Assembly: GCA_030848545.1 (NCBI GenBank)
Contig: JAVDCA010000024.1
Span: 1 to 64,000, forward strand
Source of the DNA: Astrobacterium formosum
GTDB taxonomy: Bacteria; Pseudomonadota; Alphaproteobacteria; Rhizobiales; Xanthobacteraceae
DNA: 64,000 nucleotides
Direction: 5' to 3'
Under the pieces are notes generated by a model. That model saw only the letters and a program-made list of their open reading frames with translations, was not told where the DNA came from and did not search any database. The translations under genes were made by a program, and so were the position numbers. Each line of letters begins with the position of its first letter. The first letter of the stretch is position 1. This document shows positions 41,435 to 50,261 of this stretch, piece after piece.

Positions 41435-43588
41435 ATGACCGCAAACCCCAAGATGCCGGCCGGCGTCCAGAACTCATCCGGTCCGGAACAGGCCAGTCCG
41501 GCTCGCGATGGTGACGTCCGCCGATGTCGACCCGTGGCGGTGTGGTCGGCTCTTGCCGTCATCCTGGCCACGGTGGCGACGCTCCTCCCGTTCACAGCCC
41601 CCCGTGTCGCCGACCTCTTGCTGGGGGCGCCGCCGGCGGGCCGCGATCTCGACTTTTCCACCGAGATCGTCGACCGCGACGGCCGGCTTCTACGTCCCTA
41701 TGCGACCCCCGACGGCCGTTGGCGCCTCAAGGCCCGCGTGGCCGATGTGGATCCGCGATTCTTTCCGGTTCTCTACGCCTATGAGGACAGGCGCTACCTG
41801 TCCCATGGCGGCGTCGATATCCGTGCGCTCGTGCGGGCTTGCGGTCAGTTCCTCGCCCATTTGCGCATCGTCTCCGGGGCGTCCACCCTGACCATGCAGG
41901 TGGCCCGCCTGCTGGAACCGAGGACCGAGCGAACCCTCGCCGCCAAGGCGCGCCAGGCGCTGCGGGCGATCCAGCTCGAAGCCGCCTTGAGCAAGGACGA
42001 GATTCTCTCGCTCTATCTGAGCCTTGCGCCTTATGGCGGCAATCTCGAGGGTATCCGCGCGGCTTCGCTCGCCTATTTCGGCAAGGAGCCGCGGCGCCTG
42101 AGCCTGTCCGAAATCGCGCTCCTGGTCGCCTTGCCGCAGTCCCCCGAGGCGCGCCGGCCGGACCGTTCGGCGGCAACGGCGCGCCGCGCCCGCGACCGCG
42201 TGCTCGACCGCATCGCCGCCCAAGGCATCGTGGCGCCGGAAGATATCGCGCGCGCCCGCGAAGCGCCCGTCAGCCCGGCGCGGATCGCCATGCCGGTGCT
42301 GGCGCCGCACGCCGCCGATGCCGCCGCCGCGGAAAAGAACCGCCGGCCGCGTCTGACCATCGACGCCACGCTGCAGAAATCCCTGCAAGACCTCGCCCGT
42401 GAGCGGGCGCGCCAGCAGGGCGCGGATATTTCGGTCGCGATCTTGGCCGCCGACCACGTCAGCGGCGAGATTCTCGCCCATGTGGGCTCGGCCGATTATT
42501 TCGACGTGCGCCGGTCCGGTCAGGTGGACATGACGAATGCGGTGCGCTCGCCCGGATCCACCTTGAAGCCTTTCATCTACGGTCTTGGATTCGAAGACGG
42601 ATTTCTGCATCCCGAAACCCTCGTCGAGGATCGGCCGCGCCGCTACGGGAGCTACGCGCCGGAGAATTTCGACCTTTCGTTCCAGGGCACGGTGAGCGTC
42701 CGGAAGGCCCTACAGCTGTCCCTCAATGTTCCGGCGGTCGCCGTGCTCGACAGGGTCGGCCCCAACCGGCTCACCGCCCGGCTCGCCCATGCGGGCGGTG
42801 CGCTGGTGCTGCCGCCGGGCGAAATCCCCGGTCTCGCCATGGGCTTGGGCGGCGTCGGCATCCGGCTTGCCGATCTGGTCACTCTATATGGTGGCCTTGC
42901 CCGCGGAGGCCTGTCGGTGCCGCTGGCGATCCGCGCCGACGCGACCGAAGAGCGGGCGCCGCGCCGGCTGCTCGACCCGGTTGCATCCTGGTACGTGGGT
43001 AATGTTCTTCTCGGCACGCCGCCGCCCGAGAATGCGAGCGGCGGTCGCATCGCCTTCAAGACCGGGACGTCGTACGGCTATCGCGACGCCTGGGCGCTGG
43101 GCTTCGATGGCAAGCGGGTGATCGGGGTGTGGGTGGGACGGCCGGACGGCGCCCCGGTTGCCGGCATGACCGGGCGCAACGCGGCGGCGCCGATCCTGTT
43201 CGACGCCTTCGCCCGTCTCGGCAAACCCCTGGTTCCATTGGCGGCCGCCCCCAAGGGGGCGCTGTTCGCCACCCAGGCGCGCCTGCCCGGGCCCCTGCAA
43301 CGGTTCGGCAGCTTGCCGGGGGCTGCCGGCGGGCTGCCGTTGAAAATCCTGTTCCCGCCCCATGGTGCCCGCCTCGACGTCGGGGCCGGTGAGGGGGCTT
43401 CCGACCGGCTGGCGCTCAAATATGCGGGCGGCGTCAAGCCGGTGACCATCCTCATGGACGGCCGGCCGCTGCCGACGGCCGGCCAGCGCCGCACGGTGCT
43501 CGTCCCGAAGCCGGGCCCCGGCTTCGTGCGCTTCACCGTCATGGATGCCACCGGAGCGAGCGACAGCGTGGTGGTACGGCTGCCGTGA
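41435..43588 (+). CDS. pbpC: Penicillin-binding protein 1C
   Basis: A 717-residue bifunctional enzyme. After one membrane helix (about residues 33-52), the GT51 domain has catalytic Glu117 in Y-E-D-R-R-Y. The transpeptidase domain has S-T-L-K (Ser375/Lys378), S-L-N and K-T-G-T-S (Lys542). A C-terminal BiPBP_C-type beta domain is present (from about residue 640). It polymerises and cross-links peptidoglycan in the periplasm. In many bacteria pbpC pairs with an alpha-2-macroglobulin gene; here that gene is at 17502-22754, about 19 kb away. ATG 41435 is the first in-frame start. Confidence 0.95.
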   Translation: MTANPKMPAGVQNSSGPEQASPARDGDVRRCRPVAVWSALAVILATVATLLPFTAPRVADLLLGAPPAGRDLDFSTEIVDRDGRLLRPYATPDGRWRLKARVADVDPRFFPVLYAYEDRRYLSHGGVDIRALVRACGQFLAHLRIVSGASTLTMQVARLLEPRTERTLAAKARQALRAIQLEAALSKDEILSLYLSLAPYGGNLEGIRAASLAYFGKEPRRLSLSEIALLVALPQSPEARRPDRSAATARRARDRVLDRIAAQGIVAPEDIARAREAPVSPARIAMPVLAPHAADAAAAEKNRRPRLTIDATLQKSLQDLARERARQQGADISVAILAADHVSGEILAHVGSADYFDVRRSGQVDMTNAVRSPGSTLKPFIYGLGFEDGFLHPETLVEDRPRRYGSYAPENFDLSFQGTVSVRKALQLSLNVPAVAVLDRVGPNRLTARLAHAGGALVLPPGEIPGLAMGLGGVGIRLADLVTLYGGLARGGLSVPLAIRADATEERAPRRLLDPVASWYVGNVLLGTPPPENASGGRIAFKTGTSYGYRDAWALGFDGKRVIGVWVGRPDGAPVAGMTGRNAAAPILFDAFARLGKPLVPLAAAPKGALFATQARLPGPLQRFGSLPGAAGGLPLKILFPPHGARLDVGAGEGASDRLALKYAGGVKPVTILMDGRPLPTAGQRRTVLVPKPGPGFVRFTVMDATGASDSVVVRLP

Positions 43589-43603
43589 CGCCAAGCGCCG
43601 CGG

Positions 43604-43662
43604 AGCGTGTCCCAAGCGTGTCCCAAGCGTGTCCCAAGCGTGCCCTAAGCGTGTCCTAAGCG
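43604..43662. repeat. 11-bp tandem repeat array (AAGCGTGTCCC)
   Basis: About five copies of AAGCGTGTCCC run from 43604 to 43662, the first three identical and the later copies carrying single changes (GTGCCCT, GTGTCCT). The array follows the pbpC stop by about 15 bases. It looks like a slipped-strand repeat and may be variable between strains. Confidence 0.85.
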
Positions 43663-43814
43663 CCGCAGGGGCTCGGCAAGACGCCCCGTCGCGGCCGGCG
43701 GGCCTTTCCTGGCTGAACATGAATCTCTATGTTGCGCCAACCTTTAGCGCACCCCAGTGAGATCCGGATCAGACGGCTTGGCGTGCGCTCGTTCATGGGG
43801 CGCGGATCGGGCAT

Positions 43815-45539
43815 ATGGCGGTGACCACGAGGGGGACGCAGCGCGCCGCAACGTCGGCCGTGCGGGTGCGCAAGCTCTTGGACTACGTGGCCGGCTCGCA
43901 CGTGCGGGTGGCGGCGTGCCTCGTCATCCTCTGCCTCTGTGCGTTCCTGCCGGGTTTCTTCTCCATCCCGCCGGTCGACCGCGACGAGGCCCGCTTCGCC
44001 CAAGCCACCAAGCAGATGATCGAGAGCGGCGACTATGTGGACATCCGCTTCCAGGAGGAGCGGCGCTACAAGAAGCCGGTCGGCATCTACTGGCTGCAGG
44101 CGGCGGTCGTGAACACTGCCGAAGCGATCGGTGTGCCGCGGGCGCGGGCGCGCATCTGGCTCTATCGGATTCCCTCCCTGTTCGGCGCCATCGGCGCCGT
44201 GTTGCTCACATACTGGGCGGCGCTCGCCTTCGTGTCGCGCCGCGCCGCCCTGCTTGCCGCCGGCATGATGGCGACCTCGATCCTGCTCGGTGTCGAGGCG
44301 AGGCTCGCCAAGACCGACGCCGTGCTGCTGTCGACCATCATCGCCGCCATGGGGGCGCTAGGCCGTGCCTATCTGGACGACTGGCACCGTCGCGAGCGCG
44401 ACAATCCCTGGTTACTGCCGGCGATTTTCTGGACCGCCATCGCGGCCGGCATTCTGCTCAAGGGGCCGCTGATCCTCCTCTTCGTCGGCCTCACGGTGCT
44501 GGCCCTGTTCGCCTTCGATCGCTCGCTGCGCTGGCTCCGTGCCCTCAAGCCGCTTGCCGGCATGGCCTGGATGCTGGTCCTGGTCCTACCGTGGTTCGTC
44601 GCCATCACGCTCAAGAGCGGCGAGAGCTTCTTCGCCGATTCCATCGCCGGCGACATGCTGGCCAAGGTGGCGAGCGGGCAGGAATCCCACGGGGCGCCGC
44701 CCGGCACTTACTTCCTGTTGTTCTGGGCGACGTTCTTCCCCGGCGCCATGCTGGCGGGCCTCGCCGCGCCGGCGGTATGGCGCGACCGCGCCGAGCCGGG
44801 CGCCAAGTTCCTGCTCGCCTTCGTGGTGCCGACCTGGGTGGTGCTGGAAATGGTGGTCACCAAGCTGCCGCACTATGTGCTGCCGCTCTATCCGGCCATC
44901 GCCATCCTGATCGCCGGCGTCCTCGACAACAATATGCTGGCGCGCCATCGCTGGCTGGAGCGCGGCGTCATCTGGTGGTTCCTGCTCACGGTCGGCCTCG
45001 CCGTCGTGGCGCTCTATCTCCATATCCGCTTCGCCCATCAGGCCGGGCTCGCCGCCTGGCCGTTCGCCGTGACAGCGCTGATCCTCGCTTTGTTCGCCTG
45101 GTGGCTCTATCGGGTCGACGGCGCCGAGATGTCGCTGTTGCGCATGGGCGCCGCCTCGGTTCTGACCGCCATCGGCATGTATGCGCTGACGTTCCCGGCC
45201 ATTCCGCGCCTGTTTCCGTCGCCACAGCTCGCGCGTGTCGTGCGCAACGCCCCGTGCGCCGGTCCGCTCGTTGCCACGGCGGGCTATCACGAGCCCAGCC
45301 TCGTTTTCCTCGTAGGCACCGGCCTGCAGCACGTGGACGGCCGCGAGGCCGCCGAATTTCTCAACCGCGGCGGCTGCCGCATCGCCTTCGTGGAAAGCCG
45401 GCAGGAGCGCTCGTTCGTGCAGCGCGCCGATTCGCTCGGGCTGCGATACGCGGCCGGCCCGCGCATCGAAGGCATCAATCTCAGCGGCGGTCGGCAGGTG
45501 TCCATCGCCGCCTATATCAGCAACGAGCCCACGCCATGA
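43815..45539 (+). CDS. GT39/ArnT-like membrane glycosyltransferase
   Basis: A 574-residue polytopic protein of the PMT/ArnT group. After a short basic start, the first helix is followed by the catalytic P-P-V-D-R-D-E-A-R loop, where the Asp/Glu pair binds the lipid donor. About ten more helices and a C-terminal periplasmic domain follow. Such enzymes move a sugar from a polyprenyl-phosphate carrier onto lipid A or protein. It is the first of a coupled four-gene cassette; its stop overlaps the PAP2 gene by 4 nt. Sugar unknown. Confidence 0.9.
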   Translation: MAVTTRGTQRAATSAVRVRKLLDYVAGSHVRVAACLVILCLCAFLPGFFSIPPVDRDEARFAQATKQMIESGDYVDIRFQEERRYKKPVGIYWLQAAVVNTAEAIGVPRARARIWLYRIPSLFGAIGAVLLTYWAALAFVSRRAALLAAGMMATSILLGVEARLAKTDAVLLSTIIAAMGALGRAYLDDWHRRERDNPWLLPAIFWTAIAAGILLKGPLILLFVGLTVLALFAFDRSLRWLRALKPLAGMAWMLVLVLPWFVAITLKSGESFFADSIAGDMLAKVASGQESHGAPPGTYFLLFWATFFPGAMLAGLAAPAVWRDRAEPGAKFLLAFVVPTWVVLEMVVTKLPHYVLPLYPAIAILIAGVLDNNMLARHRWLERGVIWWFLLTVGLAVVALYLHIRFAHQAGLAAWPFAVTALILALFAWWLYRVDGAEMSLLRMGAASVLTAIGMYALTFPAIPRLFPSPQLARVVRNAPCAGPLVATAGYHEPSLVFLVGTGLQHVDGREAAEFLNRGGCRIAFVESRQERSFVQRADSLGLRYAAGPRIEGINLSGGRQVSIAAYISNEPTP

Positions 45540-46390
45540 CGGCGGGTGACGAGGCGCGGCGGGACCAATCTGCGATATCGTCGCGCCGGCTCGCGGATTT
45601 CTTGCGCACCCTTGACCTGTGGACCGGTGCGGCACTGCGCAATCCGCGTCCGCTGTTGCCGCCCCAGGCCTACCGCACGGTGTGGCGGCGCGAGGCCTGG
45701 ACGTCCGCGGCTGTCGTCCTTCTCGTCGTCGCCGCCATGCTGTGGCTCGACGCGCCCGCTTTCCGTGTCGCCAACACGCTGCCGCACTGGACGAACCGCG
45801 CCTTCAACGAGCTCACCGATTTCGGCCGCTCGGGATGGACACTCGTTCCCCTCGGCTTGCTCTATCTCGTCACCGTGGCGCTGGCCTCGACCCGGGCGGG
45901 GTATTTCACCTATGCGCTCCTCGCGGCAATTGCGGTGCGGCTCGGATTCCTGTTCGTCGCCATCGGGCTGCCGGGCCTCGTCGTCACCATCGTCAAGCGG
46001 CTGATCGGCCGCGTGCGACCGTCGGAGCTCGGGCCCTATGCCTACATGCCGTTCTCGTGGCGCCCCGAATATGCCAGCCTGCCGTCGGGACATACAACCG
46101 CAGCCTTCGCCACCATGGTGGCGTTCGGGGCCCTGTTTCCGCGGCTGCGACCTTATTTATGGGTCTTCGCGGTGCTGATCGCCGTGAGCCGCGTGGTGGT
46201 GTCGAGCCATTTCGTCAGCGATACCATCGCGGGAGCCGCCTGCGGCGCGCTCGGGGCGATCCTGGTGCGCGACTGGTTCGCGGCGCGCCGCCTTGCCTTC
46301 GTGATCCATTCCGACGGCGACGTGCGGCCGCTCACAGGGCCGTCATGGGGCCGGCTCAAAAGGGTTGCCGGCTCGGTGTTCGCCCCATAG
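45536..46390 (+). CDS. PAP2-type phosphatase (lipid phosphatase)
   Basis: A 284-residue membrane protein with the three PAP2 motifs: K-R-L-I-G-R-V-R-P, P-S-G-H-T-T-A-A-F, and S-R-V-V-V-S-S-H-F-V-S-D, with about five helices. LpxE/LpxF-type PAP2 enzymes remove phosphate from lipid A on the outer face of the inner membrane, and others recycle undecaprenyl pyrophosphate. Overlap with the GT39 gene favours lipid A remodelling. The exact substrate is inferred from context. Confidence 0.9.
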   Translation: MTAGDEARRDQSAISSRRLADFLRTLDLWTGAALRNPRPLLPPQAYRTVWRREAWTSAAVVLLVVAAMLWLDAPAFRVANTLPHWTNRAFNELTDFGRSGWTLVPLGLLYLVTVALASTRAGYFTYALLAAIAVRLGFLFVAIGLPGLVVTIVKRLIGRVRPSELGPYAYMPFSWRPEYASLPSGHTTAAFATMVAFGALFPRLRPYLWVFAVLIAVSRVVVSSHFVSDTIAGAACGALGAILVRDWFAARRLAFVIHSDGDVRPLTGPSWGRLKRVAGSVFAP

Positions 46391-46430
46391 AACCCGAAGC
46401 GCGACACCAGACCCCCTCAGGCGCACCCAG

Positions 46431-47195
46431 ATGCCACCGACCACCTCTTCGCCGGACCCCGCGACCTTTGAGGTCGCGATTGTCGTGCCGGTGCGCAACG
46501 AGGCCGGCAACATCGCGCCGCTGGTCGACGAGATCGCCACGGCGCTTGCCGGCCGCGCCATTGAGATCATCTACGTGGACGACGGCTCCACCGACGCGAC
46601 CGGCGCCGAACTCTCGGCCCTGATGCGCGCGCGGCCCTATCTCAGGCAGATCCGCCACGCGAACTCGTGCGGCCAGTCGGCGGCGGTGCGCACCGGCGTT
46701 CGCGCAGCGCGGGCGCCGATCATCGCCACCCTCGACGGCGACGGCCAGAACGATCCCGCCTTCCTGCCGGCGCTGATCAAGCCGCTGGAGGAGGGTGGCG
46801 AGAAGGTGGGTCTCGTCGCCGGCCAGCGCGTCGGCCGCAAGGACACCGGCTTCAAGAAGTTCCAGTCACGCATCGCCAACGGCGTGCGCGGCGCCATCCT
46901 GAAAGACGGCACCCGCGACAGTGGCTGTGGCCTCAAGGCGTTCCGGCGCGACGTTTTTCTGGCTTTGCCCTATTTCGACGCCCTGCATCGCTTCCTGCCG
47001 GCGCTGGTGCGCCGCGACGGCCACGCCGTCGCCTATGTGGACGTCAAGGACCGGCAACGGCGCGCCGGCGTGTCGAACTATGGATTGTGGGACCGGCTGT
47101 GGGTCGGCATTCTCGACCTCGCCGGCGTCTGGTGGCTGATCCGCCGACGCAAGCGGGTGCCGCAAGCTACGGAGATCGTTCGCGATGCTGGTTGA
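46431..47195 (+). CDS. GT2 polyprenyl-phosphate sugar synthase-like
   Basis: A 254-residue cytoplasmic-face GT2 enzyme. V-V-P-V-R-N-E-A-G-N and the D-D-G-S-T-D motif bind the nucleotide sugar, followed by T-L-D-G-D-G-Q-N-D-P, as in dolichol-phosphate-mannose and related synthases. It would load a sugar onto polyprenyl phosphate for the GT39 enzyme. It is shorter than ArnC, with no predicted transmembrane pair at the end. It overlaps the LAB_N gene by 11 nt. Confidence 0.9.
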   Translation: MPPTTSSPDPATFEVAIVVPVRNEAGNIAPLVDEIATALAGRAIEIIYVDDGSTDATGAELSALMRARPYLRQIRHANSCGQSAAVRTGVRAARAPIIATLDGDGQNDPAFLPALIKPLEEGGEKVGLVAGQRVGRKDTGFKKFQSRIANGVRGAILKDGTRDSGCGLKAFRRDVFLALPYFDALHRFLPALVRRDGHAVAYVDVKDRQRRAGVSNYGLWDRLWVGILDLAGVWWLIRRRKRVPQATEIVRDAG

Positions 47196-47511
47196 CCTGT
47201 CGCGTGAATTCGGCACCTATTTCCACAACGTCTTCATCGCCAAGCTCAGTTGGGCGATGGTGATCGGCTTTCTCGGCCAGGCTTTGTTCACCATGCGCTT
47301 CGTGGTGCAGTGGATCGCGACCGAGCGGGCGAAGAAGAGCGTCATTCCGGTGGCGTTCTGGTTCTTCTCCATCGGCGGCGGCCTTTTGTTGTTCGGCTAT
47401 TCGCTCTACATCGCCGATCCGGTGTTCATTCTGGGGCAGGGGTTCGGCGTGTTCGTGTATCTGCGCAATCTGTACTTCGTCTTCCGGGAGAAGAAGGCGG
47501 CAGTCGTGTAA
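47185..47511 (+). CDS. LAB_N (lipid A biosynthesis N-terminal domain) membrane protein
   Basis: A 108-residue, three-helix membrane protein of the LAB_N type: F-V-V-Q-W-I-A-T-E, then F-W-F-F-S-I-G-G-G and Y-L-R-N-L-Y-F-V. LAB_N proteins occur next to glycosyltransferases for lipid A or polyprenyl-linked sugars and may flip or present the lipid. Its overlap with the GT2 gene supports one cassette of four genes. Confidence 0.85.
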   Translation: MLVDLSREFGTYFHNVFIAKLSWAMVIGFLGQALFTMRFVVQWIATERAKKSVIPVAFWFFSIGGGLLLFGYSLYIADPVFILGQGFGVFVYLRNLYFVFREKKAAVV

Positions 47512-47524
47512 CCGGCCGGGCGCC

Positions 47525-47612
47525 ACGCGTAGGATGGGTCGAGCAACGCAAAACTCGTCACTTGTGCGGCCGTTCGAACTTGATGGGTTTCGCTGCGCTC
47601 AACCCATCCCAA
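47525..47612. repeat. Inverted intergenic repeat (GGATGGGT...ACCCATCC)
   Basis: GGATGGGT (47532-47539) at the left is matched by ACCCATCC (47602-47609) at the right, with GGTCGAGC and GCTCAACC-like inner flanks. This is a third class of intergenic repeat in the window, found after the lipid cassette. Confidence 0.6.
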
Positions 47613-47660
47613 GTCCCGATGATCGAGAGCAGCGGACTTTAAAAGACCAACCGAGGTGTC

Positions 47661-47867
47661 ATGTCGAAGCAGGCGATGCGCGAGGAAACCGAGCGCTTGA
47701 TCAAGGAAGCGATGGAACGCAAGGCCGTCACCATCAAACAGGGCGATACGCGGATCGAGGCGGTGTGCGGACGATGCGGGGCGAAGAACCGCGTCACCAT
47801 GGCCAAGGGCCAGTCACGCGCCACGTTCACGTGCAAGGAATGCGGCCACGAGCAGATGAGCTTGTGA
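47661..47867 (+). CDS. Small zinc-ribbon protein
   Basis: A 68-residue protein with a helical start (R-E-E-T-E-R-L-I-K-E-A-M) and a C-terminal four-cysteine ribbon: C-G-R-C near residue 36 and C-K-E-C near residue 58. Such small proteins may act in nucleic acid binding or as ribosome-associated factors. No specific family was recognised. GAGGTGTC-type spacing precedes the start. Confidence 0.7.
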   Translation: MSKQAMREETERLIKEAMERKAVTIKQGDTRIEAVCGRCGAKNRVTMAKGQSRATFTCKECGHEQMSL

Positions 47868-47888
47868 CGGCGATTACGTGATTCTGTT

Positions 47889-48176
47889 TCACGCCGCGTC
47901 CGCCGGGCGGACGCGCCTGGCGATCTCCTCGCCTTTGTCCCGTTCGACCACGGCGATGTCGTATTGGCTCTGCAGGTCGAGCCAGAACCGGGCGCTGTTG
48001 CCGAAATAGTGGCCGAGCCGCACTGCCGTATCGGCGGTGATCGAGCGCCGTGCATTGAGGATGTCGGTGATGCGGCCGGACGGCACGCCGATGTCGAGGG
48101 CGAGCCGGTTGGCTGAAAGCTTGTGCGCCGTGAGTTCGCGCTTGAGCAGGCGGCCGGGGTGGGACACGGGAGCCAT
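47889..48176 (-). CDS. higA: HigA-type antitoxin
   Basis: A 95-residue XRE-type protein with H-P-G-R-L-L-K-R-E-L at the start and an HTH region (S-A-N-R-L-A-L-D-I-G-V, then R-I-T-D-I-L-N-A-R). This is the VapI/HigA form of antitoxin, which neutralises the toxin and represses the operon. It lies 3 bases after the toxin gene, in the toxin-first order typical of higBA. Confidence 0.9.
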   Translation of the reverse strand: MAPVSHPGRLLKRELTAHKLSANRLALDIGVPSGRITDILNARRSITADTAVRLGHYFGNSARFWLDLQSQYDIAVVERDKGEEIARRVRPADAA

Positions 48177-48179
48177 AAC

Positions 48180-48467
48180 CTAACCTCCGTGGTAGTCGAC
48201 GATCTCGACCTCGTGGGCGTCACCCTTGCGAAACTCGAAGCAGATGCGCCAACGCGCATTGACGGTCATGGCCCACTGTCCCCTGAGGTCGCCCTTGGGC
48301 TTGTGAAGGCCGACGCTCTTCAACGCGCCTAGATCGTTCAACGACTTCGCAACGTTGAGGGCAAGCAACAGGTCGACTGCGCCGTCGAAATCGAGACCCC
48401 GCAGGGCATTCGGCCGCTCGCCGTCCCAGACCTTGCGGGTCACGGAATTCCGCCACGACCGTATCAT
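48180..48467 (-). CDS. higB: HigB-type toxin (RelE/ParE superfamily)
   Basis: A 95-residue toxin. It begins with I-R-S-W-R-N and has the conserved W-A-M-T-V-N-A-R-W-R-I-C-F and V-E-I-V-D-Y-H end typical of HigB/RelE ribonucleases, which cleave mRNA on the ribosome. It is the first gene of the pair with HigA. The start is at 48467; no disruption is visible. Confidence 0.9.
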   Translation of the reverse strand: MIRSWRNSVTRKVWDGERPNALRGLDFDGAVDLLLALNVAKSLNDLGALKSVGLHKPKGDLRGQWAMTVNARWRICFEFRKGDAHEVEIVDYHGG

Positions 48468-48558
48468 GGCAAATACATACTACGCGAAACGGTGAATATT
48501 AAGGTGGGGTCGTGGTCGGACGCCGCGTTCGGTAGCGACGATCATCGGGAGGCTGCAA

Positions 48559-49233
48559 ATGTCATTCTTCTCCGATCCTGATGCCGTTGCCCGTTATGCC
48601 GAAGGCCCGATGCGTCTGGTGCCGGGTTTTCTCGGCCTGCAGCAGATGACCGCCGTTCTTCTGGCCGAACGAGCGCCGGAGAACGCCCATATGCTGGTTC
48701 TCGGTGCCGGAGGCGGACTCGAATTGAAGGCCCTGGCCGAAGGGCACCCCGCATGGAGCTTCTGTGGGGTCGATCCGTCGGCGGACATGCTGGCATTGGC
48801 CGAGGTCACTCTCGGTACGCTCGCGCGGCGGGTTCGTCTCCACGAAGGATACATCGATAGCGCCCCCGACGGGCCGTTCGACGGGGCGACGTGCCTCCTG
48901 ACAATGCATTTCATTGCCGAAGAGGAGCGCCGCCGCACCCTCGCCGAAGTTCATCGGCGCTTGCGACTGGGGGCCGCCTTCGTGGTCGCACACCACAGTT
49001 TTCCGCAGGGCCACGGCGAAAAGGAGCAATGGCTTTCCCGTTACGCCGCCTTCGCGGCCGCCTCCGGCATCTCGGCCGACAAGGCGCACAGCGCGGCGGC
49101 AGCCATCGCCGAGCGCCTGCCCATCCTGTCTCCTGAGCAGGATGAAGCGATGCTGCGTGAGGCGGGTTTTGCCGACGTCGTGCTCTTCTACGCGGGATTC
49201 ACTTTTCGGGGATGGGTGGGATACAAGGCGTGA
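48559..49233 (+). CDS. SAM-dependent methyltransferase
   Basis: A 224-residue class I methyltransferase. L-V-L-G-A-G-G-G-L-E is the SAM-binding glycine loop (about residues 49-58), followed by an acidic loop near V-D-P-S-A-D-M-L and a C-L-L-T-M-H-F-I motif IV. The substrate is unknown. Downstream it overlaps the short ORF at 49233 by one base (TGATG). Confidence 0.8.
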   Translation: MSFFSDPDAVARYAEGPMRLVPGFLGLQQMTAVLLAERAPENAHMLVLGAGGGLELKALAEGHPAWSFCGVDPSADMLALAEVTLGTLARRVRLHEGYIDSAPDGPFDGATCLLTMHFIAEEERRRTLAEVHRRLRLGAAFVVAHHSFPQGHGEKEQWLSRYAAFAAASGISADKAHSAAAAIAERLPILSPEQDEAMLREAGFADVVLFYAGFTFRGWVGYKA

Positions 49234-49403
49234 TGACCATCTGGGAGGCGAACGTCATCCTACAGTTTTGGGGCGACGGCTACTTCGGCGATGTGTTGCC
49301 GGCGGATGTTCTGCAGAACATGGCTGACTTGAAGCTCGACCTCGGGATCGAATGTTTCGTCGACGTGCAGAGTTGGTCAGGAAGGGAATTTCGCAGCCGG
49401 TAA
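49233..49403 (+). CDS. Very short hypothetical ORF coupled to methyltransferase
   Basis: A 56-residue reading starting at ATG 49233, overlapping the methyltransferase stop (TGATG). It holds W-E-A-N-V-I-L-Q-F-W-G-D-G and L-P-A-D-V-L-Q, and looks like a fragment of a small domain. It could be a real small protein or a remnant. There is no independent evidence. Confidence 0.35.
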   Translation: MTIWEANVILQFWGDGYFGDVLPADVLQNMADLKLDLGIECFVDVQSWSGREFRSR

Positions 49404-49544
49404 GGCGGAGCGAATGCCTCTCGGGATGTTTCCCATTCCGGCTTGCCGGCAGATCGGTTTGGGCGCAATCCGATGATGACGCCCGCCGAGCGGACGGCAT
49501 TGCCGCGTCGCGCGGAGTACAGGCTTGGACATATCGAGGTTGAA

Positions 49545-50225
49545 ATGAGCAGGCAGGGATTTCTCGCCATCTGGTGCGAGATCGGCCGGGACGACCTGGT
49601 CGACTACCACAACTGGCAGACGCAGGAGCATATCGCCGATCGCATCTATTCGCCCGGCTTCCTGGGCATGCGGCTGTTCACTGCGATCGACAACCCTTGC
49701 GCCCATTTCTTCCTCTACGCGACCGAGTCCGCGGCGGTGATGAAGAGCCCGCCCTACTTGCGCATCCTCGACAATCCGTCGCCGTGGACGAAACGCCTGA
49801 TGCCGAAATTCGGGCCGTTCGACCGCGCGGTCGGTGAAAAGCTCGTCAAGATCGGGCGCGGCTTCGGCTCCCATGTGATGGCGAGCCGGCTCGCCGGCGA
49901 CGGCCGGCCGCTCGATCCGGCGGCGGCCAAGGAGGCGCTGCGCAGTTTCATCGACCTTCCCGACACCATGGGGGTGCGGCTGCTCGCGACCGACCGTGCC
50001 ACGACCGGCATCGAGAGCCGGGAGAAGACCATGCGGAGCGGTGTCGAAGGCGACTTCGACTATCTCCTGGTGGTGGAGGCGCTGTCGCGTGCCGGCGCCG
50101 AATGGGCGCGCGACCAGTTGTCGACCCGGCTGCCGGCGGTACTGCCGGGCGTCGTGTCCCGGGATGCGGCGGTTTATCGGATGATCTACGGTGAGGCGCC
50201 TCACGAGGGCGAAGCCCCGGCCTGA
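49545..50225 (+). CDS. Hypothetical protein, alpha/beta-barrel-like
   Basis: A 226-residue protein starting at ATG 49545 after GAGGT. It contains E-I-G-R-D-D-L-V-D-Y-H-N-W and G-F-L-G-M-R-L-F near residues 15-45, similar in feel to dimeric alpha/beta-barrel (ferredoxin-like) proteins, and a second related half near residue 140. It lies 36 bases before an AroE-like gene. The family was not recognised, so the function is open. Confidence 0.6.
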   Translation: MSRQGFLAIWCEIGRDDLVDYHNWQTQEHIADRIYSPGFLGMRLFTAIDNPCAHFFLYATESAAVMKSPPYLRILDNPSPWTKRLMPKFGPFDRAVGEKLVKIGRGFGSHVMASRLAGDGRPLDPAAAKEALRSFIDLPDTMGVRLLATDRATTGIESREKTMRSGVEGDFDYLLVVEALSRAGAEWARDQLSTRLPAVLPGVVSRDAAVYRMIYGEAPHEGEAPA

Positions 50226-50261
50226 CGACGGGGGGCGCAGCCGGCAGGGCAGGGGGGAATA

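Noticed and set aside
43604-43662. Possible CRISPR array
   Set aside because: The unit is 11 bases, repeats touch without spacers, and no cas genes are near.
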